Of a stretch of 5,293 bases of DNA, positions 4,263-5,293 are shown piece by piece (within the stretch, counting starts at the first letter, position 1; every line of letters begins with the position of its first letter). Below the pieces are notes generated by a model. The model saw only the letters and a list, made by a program, of their open reading frames with translations. It had not been told where the DNA came from and ran no database searches. A program made the translations under genes and the position numbers. Origin of the DNA: Calditrichota bacterium (GTDB lineage: Bacteria; Calditrichota; Calditrichia; RBG-13-44-9; J075); NCBI GenBank assembly GCA_003695285.1, contig RFIL01000320.1, forward strand, positions 1-5,293, given 5' to 3'.

Positions 4263-5293
4263 ATGAAATCAGGCTTATATTTTCGACTCTGTTTTTTCCT
4301 TTGTTGGTTGGCGAGCAATCTGTTGATTATCCATGCCCAAGAGTTATATCTCTATTCGCTTCCCGAGGAGAAAGTTTCGAATGCTCTTCAAACTAACATC
4401 AACTGGGAATATCCGAACCATCCGGTAATACAGTTAAACGGTAAATGGCAATTAATGACTCCGGATTTCGATTCCACTCTGGGTGTGGTTCAGGTTCCCT
4501 GCGTGTTCCGGAATATCTCTGAACTCTTTTTCGAGAAGCACTTCACCATCGAACATACTTTTTCACGTGAATTCCGACTCCACCTGGGAATGTTAAACGG
4601 AGAAGTTAAAATATGGTTGAATGATTCTTTGATATATACCCATCGCAGGAACTTCTTTCCAGTAACGTTACCAGTTGATCCCCCCCTGCTCAAGGAAGGG
4701 GATAATATGGTACGAATTGCCATTAAATCTTCCAGCTATAAAGTTGGTACTATCCCCTCTTTTTTTCCCGGCGCCATGCCTCATATTGACAATGGAATGA
4801 TTAGCCCCCTGTTCCTGGAAATAATGCCGCCCACATCCATCAGAGCGGTGGATGTTGAACCATCTTATACTGATTCTACCTATGGAATCAGTGGACAGAT
4901 TCGTCTCCATACCTCCGATGGTAAAGATGGGGTTTATTCTTTGACTCTACGAATTAGAGATTCGGAGACGATTTATGCTCAACAAAAAATTGATATTCCG
5001 GCAGGGAAAAAGGAAATTCATTTCCCTCTGATGGGGATTCCCCTTCCTGAGAAAAAAACCGGTGGTCTCTATGCGGAGCTACGTCTGGATTCTTTAAAAA
5101 CCACCCTGGACATTCGGAGAGTTTCTCTGGCCGCCAGAAAGGTATCCATTGCCTCAAATAAATTGTTGATCAATGGGGTGCCGGTTACGCTTATCGGGAT
5201 GAATTATGTTTATCAAACAAAAGGTGGTACCAGTCTCTTTGATGAAGCGATTGTAAGGAAGGACTTGCAAACTATCCGGGATGCCGGATTCAA
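4263..5293 (+). CDS. Secreted glycoside hydrolase family 2 protein, 5' part
   Basis: 343 codons are visible; the gene runs off the right edge. Residues 1-25 are a Sec signal peptide (hydrophobic LCFFLCWLASNLLII, cleavage IHA|QE) with no lipobox at the cleavage site, so export to periplasm or outside is expected. Residues ~55-190 match the GH2 N-terminal sugar-binding jelly roll: IQLNGKWQL (56-64), VPCVF (78-82), NGEVKIWLND (112-121), EGDNMVRIAI (145-154), MISPLFLEI (179-187). Residues ~195-292 are an Ig-like beta-sandwich. From ~297 the TIM barrel starts with the GH2 hallmark NKLLINGVPVTLIGMNYV (299-316), then RKDLQTIRDAGF (332-343). The family contains beta-galactosidases, beta-glucuronidases and beta-mannosidases; both catalytic glutamates lie beyond the window, so substrate and activity cannot be judged. 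GMNYVYQT replaces the usual GxNxHE, so this may be a divergent subfamily. It is divergent from ilvE and shares no evident pathway with it. Confidence 0.85.
   Translation, partial: MKSGLYFRLCFFLCWLASNLLIIHAQELYLYSLPEEKVSNALQTNINWEYPNHPVIQLNGKWQLMTPDFDSTLGVVQVPCVFRNISELFFEKHFTIEHTFSREFRLHLGMLNGEVKIWLNDSLIYTHRRNFFPVTLPVDPPLLKEGDNMVRIAIKSSSYKVGTIPSFFPGAMPHIDNGMISPLFLEIMPPTSIRAVDVEPSYTDSTYGISGQIRLHTSDGKDGVYSLTLRIRDSETIYAQQKIDIPAGKKEIHFPLMGIPLPEKKTGGLYAELRLDSLKTTLDIRRVSLAARKVSIASNKLLINGVPVTLIGMNYVYQTKGGTSLFDEAIVRKDLQTIRDAGF

Noticed and set aside
4070..4318. 82-codon minus-strand open frame, rich in Lys, Arg and Glu
   Set aside because: It begins at a TTG with no Shine-Dalgarno, overlaps the signal-peptide codons of the GH2 gene, and shows no recognisable domain. 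The asymmetry of the region is odd, so a decayed gene is not excluded.
4259..4396. 45-codon plus-strand frame starting at the ATG at 4259
   Set aside because: It is out of frame with the GH2 protein, its ATG abuts the Shine-Dalgarno, and it ends inside the GH2 gene with no signal or domain.
4490..5157. Three minus-strand open frames opposite the GH2 gene
   Set aside because: They are antisense to a frame with a signal peptide and clear GH2 domains, and show no features of their own.
1..5293. CRISPR arrays, insertion sequences, tRNA or rRNA genes, phage or defence genes
   Set aside because: No regularly spaced repeats, transposase motifs, tRNA-like cloverleaf or defence-related domains were seen on either strand.

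Overview
The window holds four protein-coding genes, two of them cut by the window edges. On the minus strand, read from right to left, lie a branched-chain aminotransferase (ilvE, 2785-3834), a class I aminotransferase (1475-2674) and a TPR plus periplasmic-binding-protein envelope protein (start at 1181, running off the left edge). On the plus strand a secreted glycoside hydrolase family 2 protein starts at 4263 and runs off the right edge. The other open frames of any length are best read as antisense shadows.

Organism (inference). Base composition is moderately AT-rich. Both exported proteins have Sec signal peptides ending in Ala-Gln (VFA|QE and IHA|QE), a junction common in the Bacteroidota/Chlorobiota/Calditrichota (FCB) assemblage. 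The two best promoters are E. coli-like (TTGACA-N17-TATTAT and TTGACA-N17-TATATT), not the divergent -33/-7 type of Bacteroidota proper. A non-Bacteroidota FCB lineage such as Calditrichota/KSB1 fits, but this is only a guess.

Layout. At 3835-4262, between the divergent ilvE and GH2 genes, there is a near-consensus minus-strand promoter, a Shine-Dalgarno site, a nine-codon ORF (MLFILNLFQ, three Leu and one Ile), and an intrinsic terminator with seven U's, all placed before the ilvE ribosome-binding site. This is the classical layout of a leader-peptide transcription attenuator, and its control codons match a product of the IlvE enzyme. It is the most interesting feature in the window. A 110-nt gap with a perfect 11-bp hairpin separates ilvE from the second aminotransferase, which is followed by a clear terminator. 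A separate strong promoter with a palindrome over its -35 box, then a roughly 160-nt untranslated leader with two small hairpins, drives the envelope protein from a TTG start.

Together: ilvE and the downstream aminotransferase probably form a transamination operon (branched-chain amino acids plus Asp- or aromatic-type substrates) that may be controlled by charged tRNA-Leu/Ile. The flanking envelope protein and hydrolase are separate transcription units with unrelated roles.
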